Part shown: piece by piece, positions 40,525 through 49,111 of the stretch
Numbering within the stretch: position 1 is the first letter of the stretch
How the letters are laid out: each line of letters opens with the position of its first letter
Source of the DNA: Frankiales bacterium
GTDB taxonomy: Bacteria; Actinomycetota; Actinomycetes; JAFAQI01
Assembly: GCA_025980325.1 (NCBI GenBank)
Contig: JAICXQ010000003.1
Location: forward strand, 1 to 64,000
Direction: 5' to 3'
Length of the DNA: 64,000 nt
Translations under genes and position numbers: made by a program
Notes under the pieces: model-generated
The model's input: only the letters and a program-made list of their open reading frames with translations
The model's database searches: none
What the model was told of the DNA's origin: nothing

Positions 40525-41177
40525 GTGTCACTCGTACGCGTTCACAATTTTGCGGTGTCGCTCGACGGATTCGGTACGGGGGAAGGGCAGAGCCTCGAGA
40601 TGCCGTTCGGGCACGCGGAACATCCGGACGGAACTCGCGGCATCGACGACACAGGCTGCACGACTGGTTCTTTCCGACCCGTGCCTTCCGCGAGCAGCAG
40701 GGCCACGCGTTCGCCAGCCAATGGGGCCGAGGTATCGGCGTGGAGATCATGGGGCGCAACAAGTTCGGCTACCAGCGCGGCCCGTGGGAAGACGACGGGT
40801 GGACGGGATGGTGGGGGGACGACCCACCGTTCCATACGCCGGTCGTGGTGCTCACCCACCACGTGCGGCCCGCGATCGAGATGCAGGGCGGCACGACGTT
40901 CCACTTCCTCGACGCGGCACCCGCGCAAGCACTCGACTTCGCCCGGAGCCTCGCCGGTGACCTCGACGTACGGATCGGCGGCGGCGTGTCGACGGTGCGC
41001 CAGTTCCTCGCCGCCGACCTGATCGACCACATGCACATCGCCGTCGTACCGATCGTGCTCGGGCGCGGAGAACGGCTATGGGACGGACTCGAAGACCTCG
41101 ATCAGCGATTCGACATCGAGAGCGTAAGCGCACCGAGCGGCGTTACCCACGTCACTTTTACGCGCACATCAACCTGA
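40525..41177 (+). pseudogene. RibD/DHFR-like reductase gene with permuted blocks and frameshift
   Basis: GTG 40525 after GGAGG opens VSLVRVHNFAVSLDGFGTGEG, the normal start of RibD C-terminal/dihydrofolate-reductase-like proteins. At 40621-40652 the frame reads HPDGTRGIDDT, which in relatives stands after the RLHEW-type block. The block RLHDWFFPTRAFREQQ comes next at 40653-40702 but in another frame, and that frame then continues normally (EIMGRNKFGYQRGPW, TTFHFLDAAP, VRIGGG, HIAVVPIVLGRGERLW) to 41177. The order is thus B-A rather than A-B and a frameshift results. Either a broken gene or an assembly error. Confidence 0.75.
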
Positions 41178-41237
41178 GTCGCGAGCCCCCACCCCCGTGC
41201 GTACCGTTGCCCCCCACCGAGAGAGCGGCGCTGCCGA

Positions 41238-41855
41238 TCAGTGGCCCGGCTTGTACGGACTAGCGACCGGCGCAGGTGCGTCCATCGCGTGCGCGTCCGG
41301 CAGATCGCTGTCGACCTCGAGGACCTGCCCCGAGCGGGCGTCGACGAGCGCGATGATGTCGTGCAGGACGGTGGCGGCGCCGTCCTGCGACGACCCGCCG
41401 GGTGAGTCGGGGATGTTCACATACCGCACGACCCACACCGGTCGATTCGAAGTGCTGAGAACGAGATGACCATGCGCGTCATCCGTCCCGGCCCCGTGGT
41501 TGGTGTAGGCGGCCAAGAAGACTTGCGGTTTCGCACCCGAGATCGGGCCGCTGTACAGCCCGGTGGCCATGAACGCCGCGACAGCGTCGTCCCGCGAGAC
41601 CGTCGGCCGCATCCCTCCTGCGGGTGGCTGGAAGTCCAGCATTCCGTGGTCGTAGGTGAATCGGTGGGTCAGCAATCCACCGCTGAGCGCGGGTTGCGCC
41701 TCAGCCGCCGGTGTCGCCGCCGTCACCGCGACTGCTGCGTGCGGCGCATGACTCGTCACGAGCGACGAATCATGTGTGGACGACTGGCCGCAGGCCGTCA
41801 GCCCGACCGCGACGCCAACGGCTCCGACAAGCAAGGGCATCCTGTTCGCATTCAT
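41238..41855 (-). CDS. putative lipoprotein
   Basis: 205 residues with lipobox VGLTACG. The mature part has the beta-rich stretch VFLAAYTNHGAG ... VWVVRYVNIPDS ... IIALVDARSGQVLEVDSD, similar to small periplasmic beta domains, but I do not recognise the family. It lies 7 bases downstream of the next gene on the same strand and is probably in the same operon. Confidence 0.68.
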   Translation of the reverse strand: MNANRMPLLVGAVGVAVGLTACGQSSTHDSSLVTSHAPHAAVAVTAATPAAEAQPALSGGLLTHRFTYDHGMLDFQPPAGGMRPTVSRDDAVAAFMATGLYSGPISGAKPQVFLAAYTNHGAGTDDAHGHLVLSTSNRPVWVVRYVNIPDSPGGSSQDGAATVLHDIIALVDARSGQVLEVDSDLPDAHAMDAPAPVASPYKPGH

Positions 41856-41862
41856 GGCAACC

Positions 41863-42642
41863 TCAGCACCTCAAGGTCGTCGACGTCGACGTCGTCGAAT
41901 AGAAGGAGAAACCGTCGGACCAAGACGATCGCGCATAGCGGACGGGGCTGTCTGCGCATGGGGCGTCCACCTGCCCGAGCGAGTTCGTCCAGTTGTTGGC
42001 GTAATTCTCGCCCTGCGCGCTCGTCAACGAGTCCGGCGAGGAGGACGTTCCCGGAACGTCATCGCCGATGTACTTCGTCTCCGCCGAGTACTGCAAGGTG
42101 TAGGGGTCGAGCGTGCTCCACGGCCACACCGTAAAAATGTCGAACGGCGTGGACGCTTTCACCACACCGTCGACCAGCATCTCCTCGTCACCGGTCGTCG
42201 AGTTCCAGCGAACTTGGTAGTGGTTGGTCCCGAACGTCTTGCAGCCATCGGCAGTATCGATGTGCCGGTGAAAGGTGTCGCTGTTGTCTCGCCGATATTC
42301 GGTCGTCCAATATCGGCAGCTACCCCAGTACCGGAAGTAGCCGGCCTGCGCATACCCTTGGGAAGGTCCCATCTGGCCGGCGTGGATCATGACCCAGACG
42401 AACCAGAAGTTCTCGGCCGTCTGGTCGCCGGTGTCACAGATCACTCCGTTGTTGATCGCGATCGTGGCGCCGACGCCCTCGTAGGTATTCGCGCTTGAAT
42501 CAGGGTGCTGCATGATGTAGCCGTCGAAGTAGTTGTGCTCGCTCGACAGACAACTGACGGCGGCTTGTGCCGCCGGCGTCGACACCATGAGGGTGCCACC
42601 GAGAAGGACGATCAAACACGCGACCACACGCATGAGGCGCAT
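41863..42642 (-). CDS. secreted Trp/Tyr-rich protein of unknown family
   Basis: 259 residues. ATG 42642 follows GGGGGAGG and starts a signal peptide (VVACLIVLLGGTLMVSTPAAQA). The mature part is rich in aromatic residues (ENFWFVWVMIHAG, GYAQAGYFRYWGSCRYWTTEY) and beta-strand patterns, like a lectin or jelly-roll fold, with three or four cysteine pairs. No catalytic motif recognised. Likely first gene of an operon with the lipoprotein. Confidence 0.7.
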   Translation of the reverse strand: MRLMRVVACLIVLLGGTLMVSTPAAQAAVSCLSSEHNYFDGYIMQHPDSSANTYEGVGATIAINNGVICDTGDQTAENFWFVWVMIHAGQMGPSQGYAQAGYFRYWGSCRYWTTEYRRDNSDTFHRHIDTADGCKTFGTNHYQVRWNSTTGDEEMLVDGVVKASTPFDIFTVWPWSTLDPYTLQYSAETKYIGDDVPGTSSSPDSLTSAQGENYANNWTNSLGQVDAPCADSPVRYARSSWSDGFSFYSTTSTSTTLRC

Positions 42643-42776
42643 CGCTGCCTCCCCCGTCGACTGCGCAAAGAGTATTGCGCACGCGATGAGGTGTGTACCG
42701 TCCCAAAGGACTAAATCGCGTGGCTCCGCACATCGTCATGTTGTACGCGTGCGCGCGATCTCGGTGGAGGTGTTTT

Positions 42777-43520
42777 GTGGGATACGACAAGGGTCCGTCG
42801 CTGGCCGGTGCCCGGATCGAAGACGCCGACTTCTCCGGCGCTCGTCTGCATGCGCCGAACTTCGAGGGAGCGAGGATTACCGACGCTTGGCTCTACCGCG
42901 CCGACATCTCGGGAAACCTCGAAGGGCTGCGGCTGAACGGCGTCGAGGTGGCTCCGTTGGTGATGGCCGAGTTGGACCGTCGGTTTCCGCAGCGGGCGAA
43001 ACTGCGCGCGACGGATCCGGCCGGCCTCGCCGAGGCCTGGGACATGATCGAGGATCTGTGGCGGGCAACGGTCGCTCGTGCCCGCGCGCTACCACTGCCG
43101 TTGCTGTTCGAGCGAGTCGACGACGAGTGGAGCTTCGTCGAAACGCTTCGTCACCTCGTCATGGCCACCGACTGCTGGCTGCGGCGCATGGTCAACGGGA
43201 TCGAGCAGCCGTACCACCCATGGGCGCTGGCCGGATCGTGGCTCAGCGACCCCGCCGCCTGGGGGATCGACCCGGCCGCGACTCCGTCCCTGGACGAGGT
43301 TCTCGCGATTCGACGGGAGCGGATGGACGAGGTGCGGCAGACCATTGCCTCCGTCACACCCGACGAGCTGGAGCGAGTCTGCGTCCCGCCGCAAGCGCCC
43401 GGTCACCCGGACCGGCCGCACACGGTCGTCCGGTGCCTGCATGTGATCCTCGACGAAGAGTGGGAGCACAACCGCTACGCCGTGCGCGACCTCGAGGCCC
43501 TCGAGGCTCGCTCGGGCTGA
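42777..43520 (+). CDS. pentapeptide-repeat plus DinB domain protein
   Basis: 247 residues. GTG 42777 has GGAGGTG upstream. The first 60 residues carry A(D/N)LxG-type pentapeptides (GARIEDADFSGARLHAPNFEGARITDAWLYRADISGNLEGLRL). A DinB-type four-helix bundle follows with histidines in TLRHLVMATD and EEWEHNRYAVRD. Such fusions occur in actinomycetes and are probably thiol-dependent enzymes. Function unknown. Confidence 0.84.
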   Translation: MGYDKGPSLAGARIEDADFSGARLHAPNFEGARITDAWLYRADISGNLEGLRLNGVEVAPLVMAELDRRFPQRAKLRATDPAGLAEAWDMIEDLWRATVARARALPLPLLFERVDDEWSFVETLRHLVMATDCWLRRMVNGIEQPYHPWALAGSWLSDPAAWGIDPAATPSLDEVLAIRRERMDEVRQTIASVTPDELERVCVPPQAPGHPDRPHTVVRCLHVILDEEWEHNRYAVRDLEALEARSG

Positions 43521-43577
43521 CTCCGCCGCCGAACCGGAAACGGCGCCCGTCCATGCGGAGATCCGAGCGCTGCGCTC

Positions 43578-43583
43578 TACCGT
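43578..43583 (+). promoter_or_regulatory. -10 box TACCGT for nucleotidyltransferase gene
   Basis: TACCGT ends 6 nt before ATG 43590; no Shine-Dalgarno is present. Confidence 0.55.
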
Positions 43584-43589
43584 TGATCC

Positions 43590-44096
43590 ATGCGTGGCGA
43601 ACCGCTTGTCGGCAACCCCGACCGGCAGCGGGCGACCTTGGCACGGGTCGCTGGCGCTGTCACCCGAGCACCCTGGTTGGACGCCCTGCTCCTGGTCGGA
43701 TCGCTGGCGAGTGACACCGCTGACGCGCTCTCCGACGTCGACCTGTTGGTGGTCGTCCGCGAGGACCACTTCGAGCAGGCATGGGCCGACCGCGAAGCAC
43801 TACAGGTTGCCGATCCGCTCTGCGCCTGGGACCAACCGCCGGTCGGAGACACGGAGGTCGCGGCGCACCGTTGACTGACGAGTGAGCTCGTCCTCGTGGA
43901 GGCGCTCATCGCGACTCCCAGCAGCGGCGTACGTCTCGCCGAGCCGTGGGTGGTCGTCACAGGCCATCACGACGCGCCGGCCCGCCTGACCCGTCGTCCT
44001 CCGATCGAACCGCGCGAGATGGGCGCGACGCCGCCGCATCCCGTCGAGGCCGCGTACGACGAGTTCAAGAGCCGCATCCGTCGCGCCTGCTCTTAG
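43590..44096 (+). pseudogene. nucleotidyltransferase interrupted by an in-frame TGA
   Basis: The first 94 codons encode a nucleotidyltransferase start with the G-S-x9-S-D-x-D pattern in LLLVGSLASDTADALSDVDLLV. TGA at 43872-43874 follows AAHR; the same frame then continues with coding character (LTSELVLVEALIATPSSGVRL ... VEAAYDEFKSRIRRAC) to TAG 44096. A Trp codon TGG changed to TGA would explain this exactly. The gene is next to a second nucleotidyltransferase. Its function would be transfer of a nucleotide to an unknown acceptor. Confidence 0.75.
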
Positions 44097-44118
44097 CGAT
44101 GTGACGGGTGGCCGCCTT

Positions 44119-44124
44119 TACGCT
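44119..44124 (+). promoter_or_regulatory. -10 box TACGCT for methyltransferase gene
   Basis: TACGCT ends 7 nt before GTG 44132. This decides the start over an upstream GTG at 44108. Confidence 0.6.
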
Positions 44125-44131
44125 CTCTCTT

Positions 44132-44845
44132 GTGTCAGCCGGACAGAACCCGAGCGGACTGCCGGACATCGGGCGAACGCTGGTCAGCGCCCGCTCTTTC
44201 GACGAGTACGTCGCGATGTTCGCGCTGACCGACGAAGACATGTCGCGCTCGATCCTCGACTGTCCGGGCGGAGCCGCCAGTTTCGCCGCCGAGGCGCACG
44301 CGCGGGGCATGTCGGTCGTCGCCGTCGATCCCGTCTACGCCGCGCCGGCGCAATGGCTTGCCGAACACGCAGTCGCCGAGGCCGTGCGCGGCAACCGGCA
44401 CACCGGCTCGTCCGTCGACTCGTTCGTCTGGACGTTCTTCACCGACATCACCGACCACCTCAACCGACGAACAGCCGCCGCGGCCACGTTCGGGCGTGAC
44501 CTCGCCGCACGTCCCTCGACGTACGTCGCGGGGAGCCTGCCGCGCCTGCCGTTCCGCAACGCCTCGTTCGACATCGTGTTGAGTTCGCACCTGCTGTTCA
44601 TGTACGCGGATCGGCTCGATCAGGAGTTCCACGTGGCAGCAGCGTGCGAGATGGCGCGCGTGGCGCGGCGCGAAGTCCGGGTGTTCCCGCTGATCAGCGA
44701 CGCCGGGACCGACACGGGCGAACTGGTCGATGCGGTTCGAGACGGTGTCACCGCCCGCGGCTGCACGACCGCGATCAGGCCATCGCCGTACGAGTTCCAA
44801 AAGGGCGGCGACGAGATGTTGGTCATCGTCGTTCCCGAAACGTAG
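44132..44845 (+). CDS. SAM-dependent methyltransferase-like protein
   Basis: 237 residues. SILDCPGGAASFAAEAHARG is SAM motif I with an unusual Cys-Pro, VVAVDPVYA follows as motif post-I, and LPRLPFRNASFDIVLSSHLLFMYADRL is the motif II/III region. Fold type is class I; substrate unknown. GTG 44132 is chosen by its leaderless -10 box. It ends 11 bases from the convergent nucleotidyltransferase. Confidence 0.83.
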   Translation: MSAGQNPSGLPDIGRTLVSARSFDEYVAMFALTDEDMSRSILDCPGGAASFAAEAHARGMSVVAVDPVYAAPAQWLAEHAVAEAVRGNRHTGSSVDSFVWTFFTDITDHLNRRTAAAATFGRDLAARPSTYVAGSLPRLPFRNASFDIVLSSHLLFMYADRLDQEFHVAAACEMARVARREVRVFPLISDAGTDTGELVDAVRDGVTARGCTTAIRPSPYEFQKGGDEMLVIVVPET

Positions 44846-44856
44846 CGCGCGGCCGG

Positions 44857-45633
44857 CTACTCGTTCCTGATCCCATCGGCCGCCGGATCACATGTCCGCA
44901 CGAGCTCGACGAGTGTCTGACGTATCCGTACGGCGTTGTCGGGGTCGACGTACGCAGCCTCCGCGGCGAGCAGTTCGGCGGCTGCGGCGAACGCGCGCGT
45001 CAACTCGGCGCGATCGACGCCGTGCGGCAGTGTGGGTACGAGCCCGGCGGTGATTGCCGCCGGCAGCCGGTCGACACCGCGTCCTTCGTGGACGGGCACA
45101 TCGTGGCGAAGACAGACGAGCTGCACCGCGTGGTCGCGTACGCCGTCGATCATGTACACCGCCTGCCATCCGCGGCCGCGCGCGATGCTGGACCGTGCAT
45201 GCAAGGCGTGCAGCCATCCCAACGCAAGCACCGAGTTCGGCTCGGAGCGCGGCGGCCACGCGACGTCGTTAGCCTCGCCGAACACCAGGCGAAAGCTCGG
45301 TCCGTACGCGCCGAACTTGTCGTCGGGCCAGAACGACAAGTCCAGCTGCAACGTGTCCGGCAGCAGGAAGACCCGGTACAGGCCGCCGTGCCTCCAGAGG
45401 TCCGTGCGTGCAACCGGATCGAGGCGCGCGCCGATCAGATCCGTCCACGAGTCGGCCACCTGCGCCACGTCGGCTCCCGGGACCAGCCGCAGCGCGAGGT
45501 CGATGTCGGACCATCGATCCGTGGCACTATCGGCGCCGGATCCCAACAGCGCCGCCGCCGTCACTCGCTCATCCTCGCGGGCAAGATCGGTGAGCCAGTC
45601 CCTCACCTGTTCGCGCGAGGTCGCCGTGAACAC
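44857..45633 (-). CDS. nucleotidyltransferase-domain protein
   Basis: 258 residues. The metal site is in LLGSGADSATDRWSDIDLALRL (G-S-x10-S-D-x-D), as in aminoglycoside adenylyltransferases and related enzymes. The C-terminal helical half (AVYMIDGVRDHAVQLVCLRHD) is consistent with that group. It may modify an antibiotic or another small molecule; this is inference. GTG 45633 is preceded at 7 nt by TACGCT on the minus strand. Confidence 0.85.
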   Translation of the reverse strand: MFTATSREQVRDWLTDLAREDERVTAAALLGSGADSATDRWSDIDLALRLVPGADVAQVADSWTDLIGARLDPVARTDLWRHGGLYRVFLLPDTLQLDLSFWPDDKFGAYGPSFRLVFGEANDVAWPPRSEPNSVLALGWLHALHARSSIARGRGWQAVYMIDGVRDHAVQLVCLRHDVPVHEGRGVDRLPAAITAGLVPTLPHGVDRAELTRAFAAAAELLAAEAAYVDPDNAVRIRQTLVELVRTCDPAADGIRNE

Positions 45634-45640
45634 GGCTGCG

Positions 45641-45646
45641 AGCGTA
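45641..45646 (-). promoter_or_regulatory. -10 box TACGCT for nucleotidyltransferase gene
   Basis: On the minus strand TACGCT is followed by 7 nt and GTG 45633; the same hexamer and spacing serve the methyltransferase gene at 44119. Confidence 0.6.
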
Positions 45647-45655
45647 GCCAGCCGT

Positions 45656-46294
45656 CTACTCGGTGGGTACGACGTCGATGAGGTCGTGCCGCTGCGCCCA
45701 GAGCGCGGCCGAGGTGCGGTCGCGAACGCCGATCCGGGTGAAGATGCGGCCGAGGTGTGCCTTGACGGTTTTTTCGCTGATGCCGAGCTGCGTGGCGATG
45801 CTCTTGTTCGGCAGCCCGGCACCGACGAGCGCGAGCACGTGGCGTTCGCGAGGGCTCAGCTCGGCCACCGGCGATCCTGGCCGGGGACTTGGCAGCAACG
45901 CGGTTGCCGCGCGCGGATCCAGCGGCGCATGGCCCGCTGCCGCAGCCTTGATCGCGCGGACGACGTCATCGGGCTCGCTGTCCTTGAGCAGGTAGCCGAC
46001 GGCGCCGGCATGGATCGCATCGAGGATGCGTTCGGGCTGGCTCAGTGAAGTGAGCACGACCACGCGAATGCTCGGATCGCCGGTGAGGATCGCGCGCGTG
46101 GCCGCGACACCGTCGAGCCGGGGCATGCCGAGATCCATCAGCACCACCTCGGGCCGCTCCTGCGACGCCAACCGCACCGCGGTGTCGCCGTCGTCCGCGA
46201 CCGCGACCACGTCGATGTCCGGTTCGGTGCGGAGCAGGTCGCTGAGCCCCTGCCGCATCAACGCGTGGTCGTCGGCGATCAGTACGCGGATCAT
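45656..46294 (-). CDS. NarL/LuxR-type response regulator
   Basis: 212 residues. Receiver domain with phospho-acceptor Asp54 in EVVLMDLGMP, acidic pair in LIADDHALMR and the conserved Lys in YLLKDS; LuxR-type helix-turn-helix in ELSPRERHVLALVGAGLPNK and SIATQLGISEKTVKAHL. It overlaps the sensor kinase stop by 4 bases, so the two are a coupled two-component system. Target genes are unknown; a palindrome at 47738-47749 upstream of the kinase is one candidate site. Confidence 0.94.
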   Translation of the reverse strand: MIRVLIADDHALMRQGLSDLLRTEPDIDVVAVADDGDTAVRLASQERPEVVLMDLGMPRLDGVAATRAILTGDPSIRVVVLTSLSQPERILDAIHAGAVGYLLKDSEPDDVVRAIKAAAAGHAPLDPRAATALLPSPRPGSPVAELSPRERHVLALVGAGLPNKSIATQLGISEKTVKAHLGRIFTRIGVRDRTSAALWAQRHDLIDVVPTE

Positions 46295-47622
46295 GCCGGC
46301 ACCGCCGATCGGGCCGGGACGAGTAGCTCGACCGCCGCGCCGCCGTCGGGATTGTTGGCGATGCGCAGCCGGGCGCCGGCGTGGTCGGCGATGTCGGCGA
46401 GAAGGCGTAGCCCGGCGCCGCCGATGCCGCGATCCTGCGGGCCGGAGCGCTGCTCGGGTAGCCCGTGCCCGTTGTCGATGACGGCGAGGGCGAGCCACTC
46501 GTCCTCTGCGGTGAGGCGGTAGGTGACGCGGGTGGCGTGCGCGTGTTTGACGACGTTGCGGGTGGCCTCCTGCGCGACCCGGAACATCAACTGCTCGGTG
46601 TCGGCGTCGACCGCCAGTTCGTCGTCGACCGCGAGGACGACCTCGATCCCGCGCGCACGCAGGGTTTCGGCGAGGTCGTGCAGTGCCGGTACGAGGCCGC
46701 GGGCGTGCAGCCGAGGCGGTGCGATCACCAGCACGTACGTGCGCAACTCGCGTACCCAGTGCCGAAGCTGCACGCCCATCTCGCGCATCGCGGTCGCGAC
46801 ACCGCTCACCCCGTCCTGGTCTGCTTCGTGAGCGGTGGCGGCCAGCCGGTAACTGATGGCGGCGATGCCCTGTACGACGCCGTCGTGCAGGTCGGCCGCC
46901 ACCCGCCGTCGTTCCCGGTCCGCGGTGGCGAGCGTTTCGACGAAAGCCTGCTCGCGTTGCTCCTGCGCCTGACGCAGCCGGCGCGCCAGCAGGTACGCCA
47001 GCGGCGCTTGGATCAGATACAGCAGCAGGAGCCCGCCGAGCAACGCCGGCAACGAACGGACGAGCAATCGGTTGGAAGACTCCGTGATCGACTGGTAGCG
47101 CTGGTAGGTCTCGAACAACAGCCGTCGCCCCGACGGCGTGCGGACGCCGAGATACACCTCGAGCAGTTTCCCGAAGTGGCGTTCGGCCACGTTCTCCGGT
47201 GCGGTCAGGTTGCTGATCGCCGCGGCCGCGGGGCCGGTCAGCGCGACCTGCTCGTCCGGGCCGAGCGGGTAGCGCATCCCGATCAGCTGTGCGTCGTCGC
47301 TGTAGAGGATGGTGCCATCACTGGCCCAGATCTTGACCCGGACGACGTCCGCATTGAGGACGTGAGCACGGACCTGCCGGTCCAGCGCGTCACGCGCCGG
47401 GCCCGGCGCCAGCGAGGCATCGAGCAGGTACGGCGCCACGACGTCGCGAGCCTCCACCTCGGTGAGCGCCTTGGCCTGGGTCACGGCCTCGCGGTCGGTC
47501 TGATGACGCAACACCAAGACGACGGCCGACCCGATGACGGCAACAGCGATGAAGCCGGCAAGCAGGAACGCGGTCACCGCAAGTGTCGGGGTGAACGCCC
47601 ACCGCCCGCGCGCGACCGTCAC
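46291..47622 (-). CDS. NarL-type sensor histidine kinase
   Basis: 443 residues. GTG 47622 follows GGGGAGG and leads into a first membrane helix, an extracytoplasmic sensor region of about 150 residues, and a second helix (LLGGLLLLYLIQAPLAYLLA). The HisKA_3 motif RRRVAADLHDGVVQG holds the phosphorylated His (about 246); the ATPase motifs are EATRNVVKHAHA, DNGHGLP and GIGGAGLRLL. An ATG at 47721 would add 33 basic residues without a ribosome site. The signal is unknown; the sensor domain resembles sCache-like folds only loosely. Confidence 0.92.
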   Translation of the reverse strand: MTVARGRWAFTPTLAVTAFLLAGFIAVAVIGSAVVLVLRHQTDREAVTQAKALTEVEARDVVAPYLLDASLAPGPARDALDRQVRAHVLNADVVRVKIWASDGTILYSDDAQLIGMRYPLGPDEQVALTGPAAAAISNLTAPENVAERHFGKLLEVYLGVRTPSGRRLLFETYQRYQSITESSNRLLVRSLPALLGGLLLLYLIQAPLAYLLARRLRQAQEQREQAFVETLATADRERRRVAADLHDGVVQGIAAISYRLAATAHEADQDGVSGVATAMREMGVQLRHWVRELRTYVLVIAPPRLHARGLVPALHDLAETLRARGIEVVLAVDDELAVDADTEQLMFRVAQEATRNVVKHAHATRVTYRLTAEDEWLALAVIDNGHGLPEQRSGPQDRGIGGAGLRLLADIADHAGARLRIANNPDGGAAVELLVPARSAVPA

Positions 47623-47737
47623 ATCGCCTCCCCACCGCAGTGCCGATGCCCGACTCATCATGGACCGCCGCCGCGGCAGTCCGGGGCGCTTTTCGCCCAA
47701 CAGGTGCGACCGGGTTGCCATGAGGAGGTGGGAACGG

Positions 47738-47749
47738 ATGACTAGTCAT
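47738..47749. promoter_or_regulatory. perfect palindrome ATGACTAGTCAT
   Basis: A 12-bp perfect palindrome in the 236-base gap between the divergent kinase gene and DUF11 gene. It may be a dimeric regulator site for either direction. Confidence 0.4.
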
Positions 47750-47858
47750 CGCGTTCTTCAGGTCTTACGACCATCGTCTCATCGACAGAACTTCCCTGGC
47801 CCGCCAACGTGGCCTCAACGTCGCGGTCGGCGCCAGTCGCTGACAAGGGTGGTGCTCA

Positions 47859-48848
47859 ATGGCGAAGTCACTACACCGTCGTGTCGTCGGACGTGCAGGT
47901 CGTTCCCGACTGGCCATCGTGGCCGCAGGCCTGACCGTCCTCGCGCCGGTGCAGATCGCCGCGCACGCGTCAGGCGGAACGACGACCGGCGCAGACCTGC
48001 AGATATCGGGCTCGGCCAGCAACGGCGGGCCGGCTCCGGGTGCCGCGTTCACGTACACGTTCCAGGTCAAGAACGCCGGGCCGCAGACCGCAACCGCCGC
48101 AACGTTCACCGACCCGCTCAACGGCGGCGTCGCGATCAGCTCGGCAGCAGTGAACGGCAACGCCGCTGCCTGCTCGACGACGACCGACGTCAACGGGCTG
48201 GTCACCATCGGCTGCAGCCTCGGCGACATGGCCAGTGGCAGCCAACTCAACGTCGTCGAGAACGCCACCGCGCCGACCGTCAACGGCACCTACGTGAACG
48301 CCCCGTCCGTGCAGTCGAGTCTGACCGACCCGAACGCCGGCAACAACAACGTCGCGGTCGATATCAAAGTCAGCGGCGCGGCACCACTGGTCAACGGCCC
48401 GTGCGTCAGCATGACCACGCAGAATCCGCTGCCGCTTCTGCAGAACTTCACGCTGGTGACGCTGAAGGCGACGATCACGAGCTGCTCCGCGCTCACCCAA
48501 TCCAATCTCGCCGTCGCCTTCAACGGCGGCAGCGGGCTCGACGGTTACGTGTTCACCTGCAACGCGCCACAGGATCTCGTCACCGGACTAGCAGGGAGCT
48601 ACACGCTCACACCCGGTGCGTCCACCACCGCGACCTGCAAGAACCTCGGCAGCGTCAACGCGACCCAAGGCGCTCTGGGCCCGACGGCCAGCGGCACCGG
48701 AACAGCAACCCTCTACGCGGACTGCGAGAGCAATCTTCTGTCCGTCAGCAGCAACTTGCAGTCCCCCTGCACCGATGTGTTGGCAACCGGCACCTATGCC
48801 TGGTCGGTGAACGTGCCCGTCGTACTGCCACCCAATGGCAATCACTGA
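47859..48848 (+). CDS. secreted DUF11-repeat protein
   Basis: 329 residues. Signal peptide from RLAIVAAGLTVLAPVQIAAHA, then a DUF11/CARDB-type beta-sandwich (ADLQISGSASNGGPAPGAAFTYTFQVKNAGPQ in part, ending VQSSLTDPNAGNNNVAV), then a second domain with cysteine pairs (CVSMTTQ, TSCSAL, FTCNAP, TTATCKN). DUF11 repeats are structural parts of surface proteins. ATG 47859 follows AAGGGTGGTG. Possibly controlled with the divergent two-component system. Confidence 0.8.
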   Translation: MAKSLHRRVVGRAGRSRLAIVAAGLTVLAPVQIAAHASGGTTTGADLQISGSASNGGPAPGAAFTYTFQVKNAGPQTATAATFTDPLNGGVAISSAAVNGNAAACSTTTDVNGLVTIGCSLGDMASGSQLNVVENATAPTVNGTYVNAPSVQSSLTDPNAGNNNVAVDIKVSGAAPLVNGPCVSMTTQNPLPLLQNFTLVTLKATITSCSALTQSNLAVAFNGGSGLDGYVFTCNAPQDLVTGLAGSYTLTPGASTTATCKNLGSVNATQGALGPTASGTGTATLYADCESNLLSVSSNLQSPCTDVLATGTYAWSVNVPVVLPPNGNH

Positions 48849-48904
48849 CGACGCGTTACGAGGACGCTGCGGCACATGCGCGGATGAAAGAACGGCGCGC
48901 GGGC

Positions 48905-49111
48905 CTACAGCGCGGAGCGATCCGGATTGCGCCGACCATCAGCGGTGTAGGGCGGCGTCCACCCTTTGCTGGCGTAATAGCGATTCAGGCGTGGCCGCAT
49001 CGACCGCGGGACCCATCGCACACCTGGTCCCGGCCCGCCCCGGCGCAGGCTTGTCACCGTCAACACAGCCAGCACGAGCAGGATCGACATCACTATCCAG
49101 GTCATGGTCAT
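48905..49111 (-). CDS. small membrane protein, 68 aa
   Basis: 68 residues: one N-terminal helix (MTMTWIVMSILLVLAVLTVTS) and a basic tail with VRWVPRSMRPRLNRYYASKGW. ATG 49111 overlaps the preceding small gene's stop as ATGA, so the pair is translationally coupled. No family recognised; the tail pattern GW..PY at the end looks like those of small actinobacterial membrane proteins. Confidence 0.6.
   Translation of the reverse strand: MTMTWIVMSILLVLAVLTVTSLRRGGPGPGVRWVPRSMRPRLNRYYASKGWTPPYTADGRRNPDRSAL

Noticed and set aside
43872-43874. TGA in the nucleotidyltransferase as a selenocysteine or recoded codon
   Set aside because: No selenocysteine insertion element or biosynthesis gene is visible, and the position fits Trp; a nonsense change is simpler.
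43590-45633. Two neighbouring nucleotidyltransferase genes read as a toxin-antitoxin pair (MNT/HEPN type)
   Set aside because: They are on opposite strands with a methyltransferase between, no HEPN gene is present, and one is broken.
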